Positions 7,053-13,077 of a stretch of 35,858 nt of DNA are shown in pieces (position 1 is the stretch's first letter; every line of letters starts with the position of its first letter). The notes beneath the pieces are model-generated. The model made no database searches. It was not told the origin of the DNA and saw nothing but the letters and a program-made list of their open reading frames with translations. Source of the stretch: a virus; the IMG/VR virus record IMGVR_UViG_3300042914_001779, positions 1-35,858 of that record, one strand, 5' to 3'. A program made the position numbers and the translations under genes.

Positions 7053-8252
7053 ATGGCGGCGCTGCCTGAAGATCCTCACACCACCAGCGCCGCGATCGTG
7101 CGGTGGTATGAGAGCAAGCCGCAGGAGCACCGCCCCCACATGGGGGCCAGCCTGATCGGCCACGTCTGCGACCGCTACATCTGGCTGACCTGGCGCTGGG
7201 CCATGAAGCCGGAGTTCAAGGGCCGCATCCTGCGACTGTTCAACACCGGCGTGCGTGAGGAGTCGCGCCTGATCGAGGAGCTGCGCGGCATCGGCGCCGA
7301 GGTCTGGGACACCGACCCGGCCACCGGCGACCAGTGGCGCGTGAGCACATGCAACGGGCATTTTGGCGGCTCGCTAGACGGCGTGGCCAAGGGCCTGCCC
7401 GAGGGACCCAAGACGCCCGCGGTGCTGGAGTTCAAGACGCACTCCAACAAGTCCTGGAACGACGTCACGAAGAAGGGCGTGCAGGCCAGCAAGCCGCAGC
7501 ACTACGACCAGATGACGGTCTACATGCAGCTGATGGATCTGGACCGCGCGCTGTACATGGCGGTGAACAAGGACACCGACGACGTCTACACCGAGTGGGT
7601 CCACTTCAACCGCGAGCGGTTCGACCAGCTGATCGAACGCGCCCAGCGACTGCTCGACTCACCGGCGCCGCCGTATCGCATCAGCACGAAAGCAGATCAC
7701 CCCGAGTGCAAATACTGCTCGATGTGGAAGGTCTGCCACGGTGGCCAGGCCGGCGAGCCCAACTGCAGGACCTGCTGCCACTCGACGCCGATCGAAGATG
7801 CGCAGTGGCGTTGCAACCTCGACAACCAAGAAATTTCGCTGGAGATGCAGCGCGCCGGCTGCCAGCACCACCTGATGATCCCGGGCCTGCTGCCCTACGC
7901 CGAGCCGGTGGACGGGGGCGAGAACTTCGTCGTGTACCGGCACACCGAGACGGGCAAGCTGTTCACCAACGGCCCCGATGGCTGCAGCGACCAGGGCCCG
8001 GTGTTCTCAAGCAAGGAGCTGCACCGCTGCCCGGGCTCGCTGATCGGCGAGATGTCTGAGTTTAAGGACCACTTCCCTGGCGCCAAAATCACCAGCGGCG
8101 AGGTGTTCGCGCCTAAGACCGTGGGCACGATCATGGACATGGAGTCGGACGACCTGGACGCGATCCCGACGAAGCCGACTAGCAAGGCGCAGAAGGAAGC
8201 GGCCGCCAAGCGCACGCGCACGGCCAAAGCAATCATGGAGGGCAAGGTATGA
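7053..8252 (+). CDS. PD-(D/E)XK exonuclease (Cas4/RecB-like)
   Basis: A 399-residue protein. The start at 7053 follows an AGGGG site; an upstream in-frame reading overlaps the previous gene. The nuclease core is visible: GVREES (E70), GSLDG (D109), VLEFKTH (E126, K128) and HYDQMTVYMQL (Q153), the order D-ExK-Q typical of RecB/Cas4-type nucleases. A Cys cluster at about 234-263 (CKYCSMWKVC, then CRTCC) could bind zinc or iron-sulphur. A second domain after residue 270 is less familiar and a Lys-rich tail ends the protein. It probably resects DNA ends for the Sak4-like annealing protein. Confidence 0.8.
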   Translation: MAALPEDPHTTSAAIVRWYESKPQEHRPHMGASLIGHVCDRYIWLTWRWAMKPEFKGRILRLFNTGVREESRLIEELRGIGAEVWDTDPATGDQWRVSTCNGHFGGSLDGVAKGLPEGPKTPAVLEFKTHSNKSWNDVTKKGVQASKPQHYDQMTVYMQLMDLDRALYMAVNKDTDDVYTEWVHFNRERFDQLIERAQRLLDSPAPPYRISTKADHPECKYCSMWKVCHGGQAGEPNCRTCCHSTPIEDAQWRCNLDNQEISLEMQRAGCQHHLMIPGLLPYAEPVDGGENFVVYRHTETGKLFTNGPDGCSDQGPVFSSKELHRCPGSLIGEMSEFKDHFPGAKITSGEVFAPKTVGTIMDMESDDLDAIPTKPTSKAQKEAAAKRTRTAKAIMEGKV

Positions 8253-8413
8253 GCTGCACAGGACCCTGCAACCAGGGCCGCAAGCCCTGCCCTACCCCCG
8301 AGGCCTGCGAGAGCCCGATCATCATCGATGGCGGCATGGAGCTGCTGGGGGTGCTGTTCATCTACGTCATGGGCGTCATCACCGGCTTGCTCGGGGCGAT
8401 GATCTTTCTGTGA
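8249..8413 (+). CDS. Small Cys-rich, membrane-anchored protein
   Basis: A 54-residue protein whose ATG overlaps the stop of the exonuclease gene (ATGA). Four cysteines lie in the first 20 residues (SCTGPCNQGRKPCPTPEAC), a knuckle-like spacing that could bind a metal. The C-terminal 25 residues are hydrophobic (GVLFIYVMGVITGLLGAMIF) and should span the membrane once. I recall similar short Cys-rich leaders in many phage early genes, but no function is established. Translational coupling suggests co-expression with the recombination genes. Confidence 0.65.
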   Translation: MSCTGPCNQGRKPCPTPEACESPIIIDGGMELLGVLFIYVMGVITGLLGAMIFL

Positions 8414-8423
8414 GGTGATGCGA

Positions 8424-8918
8424 ATGCAGCAACTCGTTGAGATGATCCGCTCGCGCTGCGAGGAGGTAGGCGACTGCTGGGAGTGGCAGGGCTACACGCA
8501 CGTGGTCAGTGGCATGCCAGTTATGAGCTACCAGGGCCGCAACAACCGAGTCAGGCGCGTGCTGGCCATGGGCTTGGGCATGAACTGCTGCGGCAAGGTC
8601 GTCACCAATACCTGCCGAAACATGCTGTGCGTCAACCCAGAGCACCTGCAGCTCATGCTGCGCCAGTCGTTCAACCGCCGCAACGCGAAAGAGCACGCCG
8701 GCCTGTACATCAACCCGGCCCACCGGGCCAAGAAGGCGAAGATCATGCGCGCCCGCTCACGGTTGACGCCTGAGATCGTCGAGGCCATCCGAAACGATCC
8801 CAGGCCGCAGAGAGTCATCGCCGAGGAATACGGCACCACGCAGCCCACCGTCAGCCACATCAAACGCGGCCACACCTGGCGCGACTACACCAACCCATTC
8901 ATCCAACTCATCAAATGA
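8424..8918 (+). CDS. HNH-derived DNA-binding protein with HTH
   Basis: A 164-residue protein from the ATG at 8424 (GAGGTG six bases upstream; starts at 8415 or 8418 are possible). The N-terminal half matches the HNH_3 scaffold: GDCWEWQGY, an RRVLAMGLG helix, then VVTNTCRNMLCVNPEHLQL. The usual catalytic Asp-His dipeptide before CxN is replaced by Thr-Asn, so nuclease activity is doubtful. The C-terminal half holds a helix-turn-helix (RLTPEIVEAIRND, then RVIAEEYGTTQPTVSHIKRG). A DNA-binding regulator derived from a homing endonuclease is the simplest reading. Its stop overlaps the start of the next gene. Confidence 0.72.
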   Translation: MQQLVEMIRSRCEEVGDCWEWQGYTHVVSGMPVMSYQGRNNRVRRVLAMGLGMNCCGKVVTNTCRNMLCVNPEHLQLMLRQSFNRRNAKEHAGLYINPAHRAKKAKIMRARSRLTPEIVEAIRNDPRPQRVIAEEYGTTQPTVSHIKRGHTWRDYTNPFIQLIK

Positions 8919-9088
8919 AGTGCCCGCAGTGCGAGGCCTGGACCGAGGTGCGCGAGACACGACAGCGCACCGATGGCACCAAGCGCCGGCGCTACGAGTG
9001 CGCGAACCTGCACAGGTTCACCACCGTCGAGCGCATCGAAGAAGCAAAGCGCGGCCGCCTGCCGCGTCAGAAGGACCAAGCAACATGA
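8915..9088 (+). CDS. Small zinc-ribbon protein
   Basis: A 57-residue protein whose ATG overlaps the stop of the upstream gene and whose own stop overlaps the RuvC-like start. The N-terminus has MKCPQCEAW, then RRRYECANLHRFTTVERI, resembling the zinc ribbon of NrdR/Ogr-type regulators (CxxC followed by C and a His where the second CxxC would be). The remainder is a basic tail. It probably binds nucleic acid or acts as a small transcription factor. Tight coupling on both sides indicates co-production with the resolvase. Confidence 0.68.
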   Translation: MKCPQCEAWTEVRETRQRTDGTKRRRYECANLHRFTTVERIEEAKRGRLPRQKDQAT

Positions 9089-9567
9089 GCCAGTACATAT
9101 TCGGCATCGACCCCGGCGCCAGCGGCGCGATCGCCATCATCCAGTCCGACACCGGCAAGCTGATCGACGTCATCGACATGCCGGTCACTGAGCTTGAGGT
9201 CGGCGGTAAGACCAAACGGCGCGTGTCGCCGGTGTTCCTGCAGTCCGAGCTCGCGTTCTACGCCGACGACGCCCGCGCGGTGGTCGAGCTAGTGAACGCG
9301 ATGCCTGGCCAAGGCGTCACCTCCATGTTCGCGTTTGGCGAGGCCCTGGGCATCGTCCGCGGCGTGCTGGCCGGCATGAAAGTGCCGGTGGACCTGGTGA
9401 CGCCGGCCAAGTGGAAGCGCGACCTGAAGCTCAACCCCGGCAAGGACGGCGCCAGGGCCATGGCCGCCAACCTCTGGCCTGACAAGGCTGACCTGTTCAA
9501 GCGTGCCAAGGATGACGGCCGGGCTGAGGCGGCGCTGATTGCTCATTGGGGTAGGTCAAGTCCCTAG
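9085..9567 (+). CDS. RuvC-like Holliday junction resolvase
   Basis: A 160-residue RNase H-fold nuclease. The expected acidic residues appear in order: D9 in FGIDPGASG, E68 in ARAVVELVNAMP, and D143/D144 with E148 in KDDGRAEAALIAHWG. The FGEALGIVRGVLAG and LVTPAKWKRDL segments are also RuvC-typical. Its length is close to that of cellular RuvC (about 170). It would cut four-way junctions produced by recombination or replication before packaging. It is the last gene of the rightward early operon; its stop precedes the integrase promoter by about 20 bases. Confidence 0.85.
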   Translation: MSQYIFGIDPGASGAIAIIQSDTGKLIDVIDMPVTELEVGGKTKRRVSPVFLQSELAFYADDARAVVELVNAMPGQGVTSMFAFGEALGIVRGVLAGMKVPVDLVTPAKWKRDLKLNPGKDGARAMAANLWPDKADLFKRAKDDGRAEAALIAHWGRSSP

Positions 9568-9618
9568 TTTTGTGCCAGGAAATACTGTTGACAGACCCCT
9601 ACACTGTTGCGACAATCT
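9568..9618 (+). promoter_or_regulatory. Integrase promoter with operator and arm-type site
   Basis: A near-consensus sigma-70 promoter: TTGACA (9588-9593), a 17-base spacer and GACAAT (9611-9616). A 14-base motif TGTTGCGACAATCT (9605-9618) covers the -10 and resembles TGTTGCCGCAATCT at 3524-3537 in the immunity region (12 of 14 bases), so the phage repressor or Cro may control int directly. Just upstream, TTTTGTGCC (9568-9576) is the inverted form of GGCACAAAA, the repeat found around the probable attP, suggesting that the integrase may bind its own promoter region. Confidence 0.6.
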
Positions 9619-9648
9619 CAACACAACAACACAGCAAGGACCCACGAC

Positions 9649-10605
9649 ATGACCCTCAAACTCCGCAACGACACTTACTGGATCGACGTCCAGATCAACG
9701 GCCAGCGCATCCGCGAGTCGCTCAAGACGACCGACAAGAAGCAGGCCCAGGCCCTCTATGACATCCGGCGCGCCGAGCTCTGGCGGGGCCGCATGCTCAA
9801 GGCCAAGCCCAAGAAAACCTTCCGCGAGGCCTGCGCCCGCTGGACAGTGGAGCGCGCCCACAAGAAGTCGATCCAGGGGGACAAGGAAAAGATCAGCTTC
9901 TTCCTGCCGAAGCTGGGCGATCGCCAGCTCTCCACCATCACCCGCGACGACATCGAGGACTCGCTGCCGCAGGACCTCAAGCCGGCCACCCGCAACCGCT
10001 ACCGCGCCTTCATCCGCGCCGTGCTGCGTGCGGCCGAGCGCGAGTGGGATTGGATCGACCGCGCCCCGGTGCTGCGCACTGAGGCCGAGCCCAAGCGCCG
10101 CGTCGCGTTTCTGTCACGCGAGCAAGCCGAGGTTTTGGTCGACTCTCTACCAGAAAAGTACCGGACTCCCGTCCGTTTCGCTTTACTCACCGGGTTGAGA
10201 AGATCTAATGTGTTCAACCTTACCTGGGACAAGGTGGATCTGGAGCGCGGGATGGTGATCGTGGAGGCCGACGAGGCTAAGGCCGGCCAGCGCATCCTGG
10301 TGCCCCTGAACAGCCAGGCCAAGGCGATCCTGGCCGCCCTGCCGGAGCCCCGCACCGGCCGCGTATGGGGTGACCTCACCCGCGTGTGGTGCAACACCTG
10401 GAAGGCCTCGTGCAAGCGCGCCGGCGTACCTTGGCTGCGGTTCCATGACCTGCGCCATACCTGGGCCAGCTGGCACGCGATGGCCGGGACCCCGCTGTCG
10501 GTGCTGCAGGAGCTGGGCGGCTGGCACTCGCCGCAGATGGTCCAGCGCTACGCGCACCTGTCGCCGGAGCACCTGGCTGCGGCTGCGGAAAGGGTGGGGC
10601 TATAA
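9649..10605 (+). CDS. int: Tyrosine-recombinase integrase
   Basis: A 318-residue site-specific recombinase. The start at 9649 has AAGGA upstream; an in-frame ATG at 9607 lies inside the promoter. Residues 1-50 form a small arm-binding domain, about 55-140 the SAM-like core-binding domain (TFREACARWTVERAH onward), and 150-318 the catalytic domain. Catalytic residues are R184 (TGLRRSN), probable K211, H266 and R269 (HDLRH), H293 (GGWHS) and nucleophile Y301 (RYAHLS). It integrates the circular phage genome into the host chromosome, probably at a tRNA-His gene given the adjacent att-like region. It has its own promoter and a terminator at 10703. Confidence 0.95.
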   Translation: MTLKLRNDTYWIDVQINGQRIRESLKTTDKKQAQALYDIRRAELWRGRMLKAKPKKTFREACARWTVERAHKKSIQGDKEKISFFLPKLGDRQLSTITRDDIEDSLPQDLKPATRNRYRAFIRAVLRAAEREWDWIDRAPVLRTEAEPKRRVAFLSREQAEVLVDSLPEKYRTPVRFALLTGLRRSNVFNLTWDKVDLERGMVIVEADEAKAGQRILVPLNSQAKAILAALPEPRTGRVWGDLTRVWCNTWKASCKRAGVPWLRFHDLRHTWASWHAMAGTPLSVLQELGGWHSPQMVQRYAHLSPEHLAAAAERVGL

Positions 10606-10702
10606 AAAATTTTCTGCAATTTGTTGATTTTTCATCCTAATTTGATAAGATTGCGTTGCGCTCACCTAAGGGCGCCAGGTTTGACAGCCTGAACACAGCG
10701 GC

Positions 10703-10732
10703 AAGCCAAGCCGCACGAGCTTGGCTTTTTTG
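10703..10732 (+). terminator. Rho-independent terminator after int
   Basis: Perfect 8-bp stem AAGCCAAG (10703-10710) and CTTGGCTT (10720-10727), nine-base loop, followed by a T run on the plus strand. It ends the integrase transcript about 100 bases beyond the stop codon. Confidence 0.85.
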
Positions 10733-10744
10733 TTTGGTGCCCAT

Positions 10745-10840
10745 TTTTGGGCGGCTGAACGGGGGAGCTCTAGGGCTCGCCGGTCGCTGTGCCGGTCTGT
10801 CAACCCTGTTCAGTCGCCCGCCCCGGTTGACGCGGGGCTT
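10745..10840 (+). ncRNA. C4 antisense RNA-like structure (candidate)
   Basis: The segment folds into a closed multibranch structure. GGGCGGCTGAAC (10749-10760) pairs with GTTCAGTCGCCC (10808-10819), 12 pairs with one G-U, extended inward by GGG with CCC and enclosing small GAGC/GCTC and CCGG/CCGG hairpins. A second hairpin, GCCCC (10820-10824) with GGGGC (10834-10838), follows; its loop GGTTGAC (10825-10831) is complementary to GTCAACC (10799-10805). Sequence and position agree with my memory of the C4 antisense RNA family of phages P1 and P7, which sits on the same transcript as and represses a downstream anti-immunity gene. The family name is from recall. Confidence 0.5.
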
Positions 10841-10862
10841 TAGAAACACAGCGGAGCACCAA

Positions 10863-11045
10863 ATGCAAGAAATCACCACCCCCAAGCACGACGCCGAGCA
10901 CATCGTTCTGACGGCTAGCGGAATGTTGTCATCCCTGATCTTGTTGCTTACCTCATCTGAGGGCGATTGCGTTTCAAGGCGGGTGCTGATTCAGGCCTTG
11001 GAAGGGGTCAATCTGCTGCTTAATGAAGCAGCCCCAAAGGACTAA
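10863..11045 (+). CDS. Small protein downstream of C4-like RNA
   Basis: A 60-residue protein with GGAG six bases before the ATG at 10863. It is predicted helical with a hydrophobic middle (HIVLTASGMLSSLILLLTS) and a C-terminal VLIQALEGVNLLLNEA helix. Size and pattern recall short DUF3077-like proteins found after similar RNA structures in Pseudomonas phages, but I cannot confirm the family. Its place just after the C4-like structure makes it the candidate gene controlled by that RNA. It ends against the tRNA-His gene, which faces the other way. Confidence 0.6.
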   Translation: MQEITTPKHDAEHIVLTASGMLSSLILLLTSSEGDCVSRRVLIQALEGVNLLLNEAAPKD

Positions 11046-11122
11046 TGGGGTGGCTGATGGGGCTCGAACCCACGACCACTGGAATCACAATCCAGGGCTC
11101 TACCAACTGAGCTACAGCCACC
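11046..11122 (-). tRNA. tRNA-His (GTG anticodon)
   Basis: Read on the minus strand, the 5' acceptor GTGGCTG pairs with CAGCCAC, with an extra 5' G (position -1) opposite discriminator C as required for tRNA-His, followed by an encoded CCA. The D arm holds AGCTCAGTTGGTAGAGC, the anticodon stem CTGGA/TCCAG encloses TTGTGAT (anticodon GTG), and the T arm contains GGGTTCGAGCCCC. It appears intact. It abuts the integrase-side att region, so it may be part of attP as well as or instead of serving translation. Confidence 0.92.
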
Positions 11123-11187
11123 TCTGACTGCTTGGAATGGCACAAAAACGGCACATTCCTGAATTTTTAACCCTGCGGCGCCTTATA

Positions 11188-11254
11188 AATCAATAGGTTA
11201 GCGAGACAAAGTACCAGAATCACAATCGGTATATGCCATCCTAACCTATTGATT
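11188..11254. repeat. 14-bp inverted repeat around an anticodon-loop copy
   Basis: AATCAATAGGTTAG (11188-11201) and CTAACCTATTGATT (11241-11254) are perfect inverse complements separated by 39 bases. The centre contains GAATCACAATC (11217-11227), identical to the tRNA-His segment at 11082-11092, flanked by TACC and GGTA. This may be a recombination core or a binding site for integrase or excisionase. Confidence 0.85.
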
Positions 11255-11323
11255 GAGCGTTTCTCAGCGTTGAGTGACGCATGCCGTGTCACGTTTGTGC
11301 GGCACAAAAGTGGCACAAAAAAA

Positions 11324-11343
11324 TGCCCCGGCTGAGCGGGGCA
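11324..11343 (-). terminator. Terminator of the leftward late block
   Basis: TGCCCCG (11324-11330) and CGGGGCA (11337-11343) form a 7-bp GC-rich stem with a six-base loop. On the minus strand the stem is followed by seven T bases, a classical rho-independent terminator closing the late transcript after the last small gene at 11373. AAAA on the other side could give weaker termination on the plus strand. Confidence 0.85.
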
Positions 11344-11372
11344 AAACCTCGTGTTGGCAACTGCGAGGTGTT

Positions 11373-11519
11373 CTATCTTGTCGCCAGGACGTACAGGCCG
11401 ACGTTGCTGAAGGCGTAGCCCGCGTACACCACGCACATGGGCAGATTCCCCTTCAGGCCCTGCTCTAGGGCGATCCAGGCGTAGATGGCGCCGGTCAGCG
11501 CGATCAGGCAGCCGCTCAT
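11373..11519 (-). CDS. Small two-helix membrane protein, 48 residues
   Basis: A 48-residue protein whose ATG overlaps the stop of the preceding gene (ATGA). It has two hydrophobic stretches, LIALTGAIYAWIAL and VVYAGYAFSNVGLYVLA, joined by a short EQGLKGNL linker, indicating a membrane hairpin. It is the last gene of the leftward late block before the terminator at 11324. No family recognised; its end-of-operon position and topology fit an accessory lysis or membrane protein, but this is only suggestive. Confidence 0.65.
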   Translation of the reverse strand: MSGCLIALTGAIYAWIALEQGLKGNLPMCVVYAGYAFSNVGLYVLATR

Positions 11520-11719
11520 TGGCGCGGCTGCCTGGCGGCCAAGCGCTGCATGATCTCATCAGCCTCGTCATCCGGCACCGGCTTGGACTGCTCAAAGATG
11601 GACCCGTCCTCGACCATGGAGCGCAGCATGGCGATGAACTCCTGCAGCTCCTCCTGGGTGCCGTCAAAGTCGTCGAACGCGCCAGGGGCGATAACCAGTT
11701 TTGGCTTGTTGTCGTCCAT
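11516..11719 (-). CDS. Hypothetical acidic protein, 67 residues
   Basis: A 67-residue acidic protein with GGAG six bases before the ATG at 11719. Asp/Glu are abundant, and two likely helices (TQEELQEFIAMLRSMVEDG and DDEADEIMQRLAARQ) are linked by a short Pro-containing loop. No family recognised. It lies one base from the phosphoesterase stop and its own stop overlaps the next start, so it belongs to the same translational unit. Confidence 0.65.
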   Translation of the reverse strand: MDDNKPKLVIAPGAFDDFDGTQEELQEFIAMLRSMVEDGSIFEQSKPVPDDEADEIMQRLAARQPRQ

Positions 11720-11720
11720 G

Positions 11721-12707
11721 TCAGTCTCCGTAAAGCTTGCCGCGGAAATAGGCCCGGCCGTCATCGCGCACGGCGCAGAACTCCGGGTGCAGCAGCACAC
11801 CCTCCTTCCATGTCAGCACCGCGAACCCTGACTGCCAGTTGAACCCTGGCTTGCCCAGCCGGTAGTCGAACTCCTGCTGGTCGTCATCGGCCAGCATCCC
11901 CGTCTTGATGCCGTAGTGCGTGCCCTTGAAGCCTTTATGTGCTTTGCAGCCTAGCTCATGGGTGTGGCCGGTCACTGTATGACAGCCACCCTTTAATACG
12001 TCGTTCCAGCCGCTGTGGATGCCCGCGTGCCAGTCGTGGATGATGACCATATCGTCGTTGACGTCGATGCGGTCGGAGTCCATCCACTGCGGCAGGTGGT
12101 CGCGCAGGGTGAACCCGGCGATGCCCTCATACTGCGGCACCATCGACGACAGGCGCGACTCAAACCGCGCGCAGTGGTTGCCGTAGGTGCGGAACAGGTG
12201 CGTGCCCGGCACGATCGCCCGCTCGATGTCGCCGGTGCGCTCCAGGACAGCCTCCAGCTCCTGCTTGACCGTGGGCGCCTGTTTCCAGCGGATCCTGGGG
12301 TGCCGGCTGATGCTGCCGCCGTCCAGGATGTCGCCGTTGAGCACCACGGCCTTGACCTCGCGGCCGAGCTCGGTGATCAGGTTGCACATGGCCTTGTGCG
12401 CCACCGGGATCACGCCTGGCGAGTAGTGGGCGTCCGAGCCCACTAACACCACGCCCTCGTGGATCTCCAGCCGGTTGACGTCCCGGCGCGAGGACATGAT
12501 CGCCCGCAGGGCCGTGGGGTCGTGCTTTGTGGCCTTGGGACTGTTGGCCACCAGGGCGATGCCGTGGCGCTGCTCGATCGATTCGCGCCGCAGGTAGATG
12601 GCGCGAATGCTTAAGCCCAGCTGCTCGCTCAGGCGTGCTGGCGACCCGCCGGCCGCGTGCCAGGCTGCAATGAACTGCTCATCCCTTTTCTTGCTGGGGT
12701 ATCCCAT
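11721..12707 (-). CDS. Calcineurin-like metallophosphoesterase with HTH
   Basis: A 328-residue protein starting at 12707 (GGAG six bases upstream). Residues 1-50 resemble a helix-turn-helix (FIAAWHAAGGSPARLSEQLG, then SIRAIYLRRESIE). Residues 85-310 hold the phosphoesterase motifs in order: SDAHYS (D92, H94), NGDILDG (D126), GNH (176-178), HDWH (224-227) and GHTH (247-250), so both metal sites look complete. Related phage proteins act on nucleic acids or nucleotides, but the substrate here is unknown. The gene follows the metalloprotease-like gene with a 29-base overlap. A nuclease or phosphatase used late in infection is plausible. Confidence 0.8.
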   Translation of the reverse strand: MGYPSKKRDEQFIAAWHAAGGSPARLSEQLGLSIRAIYLRRESIEQRHGIALVANSPKATKHDPTALRAIMSSRRDVNRLEIHEGVVLVGSDAHYSPGVIPVAHKAMCNLITELGREVKAVVLNGDILDGGSISRHPRIRWKQAPTVKQELEAVLERTGDIERAIVPGTHLFRTYGNHCARFESRLSSMVPQYEGIAGFTLRDHLPQWMDSDRIDVNDDMVIIHDWHAGIHSGWNDVLKGGCHTVTGHTHELGCKAHKGFKGTHYGIKTGMLADDDQQEFDYRLGKPGFNWQSGFAVLTWKEGVLLHPEFCAVRDDGRAYFRGKLYGD

Positions 12708-13077
12708 CGACCGCTCCAAACAGGACCGTTTCAAGCACGTTGATCACCCCATGCTCTGCAGCTTCAAGCTGGTCAGGGGTGGCGCCACGGTCCTGCGCAG
12801 TGGCGATCAACTCGTAGAGAAAGACATGCAGCACCTCATGGAGCGCCGTCTGGGAAAGCGACTGTTCGTTGATGGTCGTCGCACCGAAGTCGCCGAGTCG
12901 GTACGTGGCCAGCTTGGCCTGGTCGTTCATCAGGACCGAGGCCATGGCATCTACTGCGGGCTTTGTGCCGCGCTCAAGGCGCCAACGCTGCAGCCCTAGC
13001 ACTGCTTGCCAGTGCTTGATGTATTGGTCGAACTGTTGGGCTTGTTCGCGGGTGGGGGCGTTTACTGCTTTTGACAC
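12679..13077 (-). CDS. HExxH metalloprotease-like protein
   Basis: A 132-residue protein, probably from the GTG at 13077 behind GAGGGG. The defining feature is ALHEVLHVFLYEL, a zincin HExxH motif (H80, E81, H84) inside a helix, with a further acidic or His-rich helix downstream (LEAAEHGVINVLE) that could supply the third ligand. The N-terminal part (YIKHWQAVLGLQRWRLERG) resembles the lead-in seen in phage SprT-like or unnamed peptidases. The start overlaps the Rz stop by 16 bases. Role unknown; possibly processing a virion or host protein. An inactive structural homologue cannot be excluded. Confidence 0.62.
   Translation of the reverse strand: MSKAVNAPTREQAQQFDQYIKHWQAVLGLQRWRLERGTKPAVDAMASVLMNDQAKLATYRLGDFGATTINEQSLSQTALHEVLHVFLYELIATAQDRGATPDQLEAAEHGVINVLETVLFGAVDGIPQQEKG

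Larger units (their letters stand above)
11046..11323. other. Probable attP region
   Basis: The region beside the integrase module combines a tRNA-His gene (a favoured integration target) with direct repeats of GGCACAAAA at 11139-11147, 11301-11309 and 11312-11320 and a partial copy, GGCACA, at 11150-11155. These flank a perfect 14-bp inverted repeat. Repeats on both sides of a core are the arrangement expected for integrase arm-type sites. An 11-base copy of the tRNA anticodon loop (GAATCACAATC, 11217-11227) lies between the inverted repeat arms. Apart from the tRNA the 250 bases to 11372 hold no gene. The exact crossover point is not determined. Confidence 0.6.

Noticed and set aside
11167-11667. 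A 166-codon minus-strand frame crossing the att region
   Set aside because: Its first half is an out-of-frame reading of the 67- and 48-residue genes, and the rest runs through the terminator and inverted repeat; there is no ribosome site.
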